DNA of 64,000 bases from Emmonsiellopsis sp. PD_33 (Eukaryota; Ascomycota; Eurotiomycetes; Onygenales; Ajellomycetaceae), in assembly GCA_032988165.1 (NCBI GenBank), contig JANTQF010000035.1, forward strand, positions 62,001-126,000, in the 5' to 3' direction. Made by a program: the position numbers and the translations under genes. Of this stretch, positions 61,396 to 64,000 are shown in pieces; within the stretch, counting starts at the first letter, position 1; the number at the start of each line of letters is the position of its first letter. The notes under the pieces are model-generated. The model had not been told where the DNA came from. It saw only the letters and a program-made list of their open reading frames with translations, and did no database searches.

Positions 61396-62311
61396 TTTAA
61401 TGAAGACAGTTAATCTTAAATAACATGCTATGTTATAAATTATAAAACATGTAGATATATACAAGATTTGAAAATAACAACTAATACATACTAGGCATAA
61501 TTCATAGTATTCTGGAGATGTGTGAAGTTTGCAGAAATGCCTAGCCCCTAGCTTGCACAGACTATAAGGCTAATATATAGATCAGAGAGATGAGCTAAGC
61601 TGCTAAGTCTTACTAAAGCTGCTAAGCTGCTCCTAGTCAGCCCCTAGCTCAAAAATAAATTGCCAATACATAATGAGCCTTAAAATAAACATTCACTAAA
61701 TGTAGGGACTTCTCATAACATTGAAGATTCTAGCCTTCAGAAGCTACAGATATTCATAATCATTATTATAATGAATTCACTAATAATACTTCATTAATCT
61801 CACACACAAAATCTTACTATAATCTATCTAAAACTATCTCTTCTCACATCTACCCACTCACACTTGCACATCTATCTTCATATCATAAGACATGGAATCA
61901 TCATGGCACCCTACAGTGATAAAGATAACAGTAAAGATAGAGTCAAGAAGACTAGAGATAAAAAGGCCTTTACATTTAAAATTATAAAGCAACATAAATC
62001 TACTAGTACACCCCTCATGCCAGTAAAGATCTCCAGAAAGAAATACTAAACACTTCAGTTATCTACTAACTTTTTAGCTAGTATAATGAATCTCACAAAC
62101 CTCAACATCAGCAATAACTTCTTTGTGGGCAGGGCTGGTGACATAAAAGAGAAATAAAGAATAATAAATAAGAAGGTAGATGAGAAACAAGTAAAATAAA
62201 TACTTAAAGTATTAAGTTATTCAGACTGAAAAACAGACATACTTATTATAAACATAAAATATCATGGATTTTCTATTATAATCATTAATATAATATTAGT
62301 TTCAGCTCTAC
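61396..62311. other. Unassigned AT-rich sequence left of the last gypsy LTR
   Basis: A 61-codon frame at 61864-62049 (+) rich in Lys/Asp/Ser (SDKDNSKDRVKKTRDKK) has no domain. A patch with repeated CTAAGCTGCTAAG near 61590-61640 is weakly palindromic. Nothing else recognised. Confidence 0.4.
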
Positions 62312-62563
62312 TGTAACAGGCGCACTCCAATAAGCAGATCATGCAAGCTATACACTAGAATCAAAATTATAATTGCTAGAGAAAGGAAGGAAAAAGGAAA
62401 AGAAATCATGAGATCATGTGATATAAATAGAAGGGAATTATATGAGGTTGGAGCAGATAAACATTTATATGAAGACCTGGTTGGAGGTGTCCAATTAGGC
62501 AGTTAGAGATTGAGTGAAGTTTAAGTGAGCTATGAATATAGAGTATAAGAATGTAGCCCTTCA
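62312..62563 (-). repeat. 3' LTR of the minus-strand gypsy element
   Basis: On the plus strand it runs TGTAACAGGCGCAC...CCCTTCA (252 bp), with canonical TG...CA ends. It keeps a CpG, unusual here. The partner LTR lies beyond the window. Confidence 0.75.
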
Positions 62564-62578
62564 CATTATCCCCTCCTA
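62564..62578 (-). other. Polypurine tract of the minus-strand gypsy element
   Basis: On minus reads TAGGAGGGGATAATG directly before the LTR, which fixes element orientation. Confidence 0.75.
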
Positions 62579-64000
62579 TTTAGATTTGAAGGGTAGACAG
62601 GAGGGCTCAGAAAATCAGATGTAGAGTAGTGCAGATAGAGTCTCATCAGGCAGGTACAGCTCTTCATAGTGGGTGAGCACAGTGATGTCTTACAGGGTAG
62701 AGATTGATTCCCATGAAGGGGCTTCATATTCAAGTCACTTCACCAGATACTAAAATCCTTGTTTATAGTAATAGCAGTTGAGGATGGCTTCAATCTCATA
62801 TTCTACCTCATTATCTTCCCTGATGATGCCAGGTAGATGCCAGTTGATGATCTCTTATGAGAAAAATAGGTTAGTAGAGGCTTTATGAAGTAGATTCATG
62901 TGAAATATATTATGAATCTCAGATAGTGTGTCAAGATAGTAGTTATAACTTCTCAGAACTTTAATGATAGTATACTTAGCATATTGGTAGTCAAGCATGT
63001 GAGACAGACAATTAGTTGTGATGTTTTAGAGGTCTAGCTAGATCTTATTATCTATCTTGTAGTGTTCAGTGAGATTTCAGTGGGCATTCACATAGTCCTG
63101 TTAGTTCTACTGGGTGCTGATCATAGAGGATTCAGCCTACTTGTAGGCTTATTAGAGTTTCAAGATGATGGTGTCTGTGATTTAAATTAGACTGTAGGGT
63201 GAAATGGAAGGTTCAGATGATTCAGTAAGGTTGAGGACTTTAAGATTATAATTATATGAGAGGAAAAATGGGCTAACATCAGTACTAATGATATCACAGC
63301 CATTGATTGTGAGTTTAGCATGTGAGAGGAGTTCATTCCAGTTATTCTGGGCATATAAATAGAACTTTTGGAGGTAGTTCTTAGTTATCTGGATCATATG
63401 TTCAGTGCTGCTGTCAGTTTCAGAGTAATAGGCAATCAAAAGGTACTAGAAGATTTTGAGGAGCTGATAAATTCAGCTTCAGACAGCTCTGATGAACTGA
63501 GTCCTATGATCTGAGATAATTATATAAGATAGATTATACTAATAATAAAATGAACTTTAGAGGAAAACTTTAGTCACTATAGATGCATTCATCTTCACAC
63601 AGGATTTGAGGATAATACCTTTACTAAAATAGTTAATAATGATAAGGATATTCTTACAGCTATTACTCATAAAGAGGTCTATTGTAAAATTAATGGTGAT
63701 ATTACACCAGACATATTTAGAGATCAGAAGAGATTTGAGTAAACCTTGATGATAGTTCTACTAGATGATAATAGATTAGTAGACATTGTAGTTCCAGATG
63801 AACTATTAGATGCTTTGAGACATATTAGACCAGTAAAAATCTTAGAATAAAATTTAATAGAGTGCTTTACAGCCCAGATGGCTGATCATCAGAGAATTGT
63901 GAGTTTCTTATATAATTTAGGTGCATAATGATTCTGAATCAGGAACTTACTGCCTCCTCTGGAAGTATAATTAGGAGTTAGAGTCTACAGAGCATTTAGT
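62579..64000 (-). pseudogene. Gypsy integrase and chromodomain relic, running off the right edge
   Basis: Read on minus. A zinc-finger-like integrase start lies near the edge. The core at about 63740-63200 has DLFMSNSCKNILIIINYFSKG, IIISDHRTQF and AYYSETDSSTEHM (one Asp and the Gly of D-G-S altered), followed by NNWNELLSHAKLTIN and SPFFLSYNY. After a linker, a chromodomain at about 62830-62690 reads EYEIEAILNCYYYKQGF then YEAPSWESIS. Several TAA/TAG/TGA at Gln/Trp/Arg positions. Incomplete here. Confidence 0.88.

Larger units (their letters stand above)
24461..64000. other. AT-rich, CpG-depleted block of nested, RIP-like mutated transposons
   Basis: By eye the composition falls to roughly 30% GC and CpG almost disappears. 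The few CpG I noticed are near 48385, 48958, 49691, 51057, 53912 and 62320, mostly in the hAT element and an LTR. Element frames are full of TAA/TAG/TGA at positions where families have Gln, Arg or Trp, but frameshifts are rare. This is the signature of repeat-induced point mutation or similar C-to-T mutation. CpA is still common, so the preferred context was not only CpA. No intact host gene is visible. Confidence 0.9.

Overview
The window looks like nuclear DNA of a filamentous ascomycete. Most likely it is a eurotiomycete with a two-compartment genome, such as the Onygenales/Ajellomycetaceae (Blastomyces-like); that placement is inference. Evidence: 55-85 nt introns with GTAAGT/GTATGT donors and CTAAC branch sites, fungus-specific families (DUF4360, Cys-rich F-box protein, PlcA-type phospholipase C), a tRNA-Ser(AGA), and an abrupt change near 24.46 kb from ordinary DNA to AT-rich DNA almost without CpG.

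Left compartment (1-24,460). About 9 kb without a supportable gene precedes an intact 1160-residue phosphoinositide phospholipase C (9145-12627, +). Then come, all on the minus strand, a short-chain dehydrogenase (14164-15006) and an F-box protein (15373-16572); tRNA-Ser(AGA) (16937-17017, +); a secreted DUF4360 protein that I assembled from four exons (17809-18670, -); and a two-exon peroxiredoxin-like protein whose intron splits its CxxC motif (22312-23237, -). There is no operon logic; these are independent housekeeping or accessory genes.

Right compartment (24,460-64,000). A nest of decayed mobile elements. (1) A strongly mutated Ty3/gypsy element on + (about 25.0-31.2 kb, resuming at 38.6 kb) is cut inside its integrase by (2) a full-length second gypsy element (31208-38620) with 297-bp LTRs and a perfect 5-bp target duplication TAGGT. 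(3) A very AT-rich block (about 40.3-47.3 and 55.7-61.5 kb) holds the relic of an SNF2-family helicase in one uninterrupted frame and over twenty copies of a short palindrome around AGCTTAAGCT. (4) Into it sits a DNA transposon with 355-bp terminal inverted repeats (47344-55729), and inside that (5) a 5545-bp hAT transposon (48378-53922) with 8-bp target duplication GACATCTT. (6) The right edge is the 3' end of another gypsy element on the minus strand (62312 onward).

The most unusual content is in the hAT element. Besides a BED-finger/hAT transposase it carries a gene for a very acidic Cys-containing protein and a divergent gene whose spliced product aligns almost position for position with the histone H3 fold. 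A roughly 22-bp GGTAAYRC dyad recurs at least seven times in the element, always in introns or non-coding stretches.
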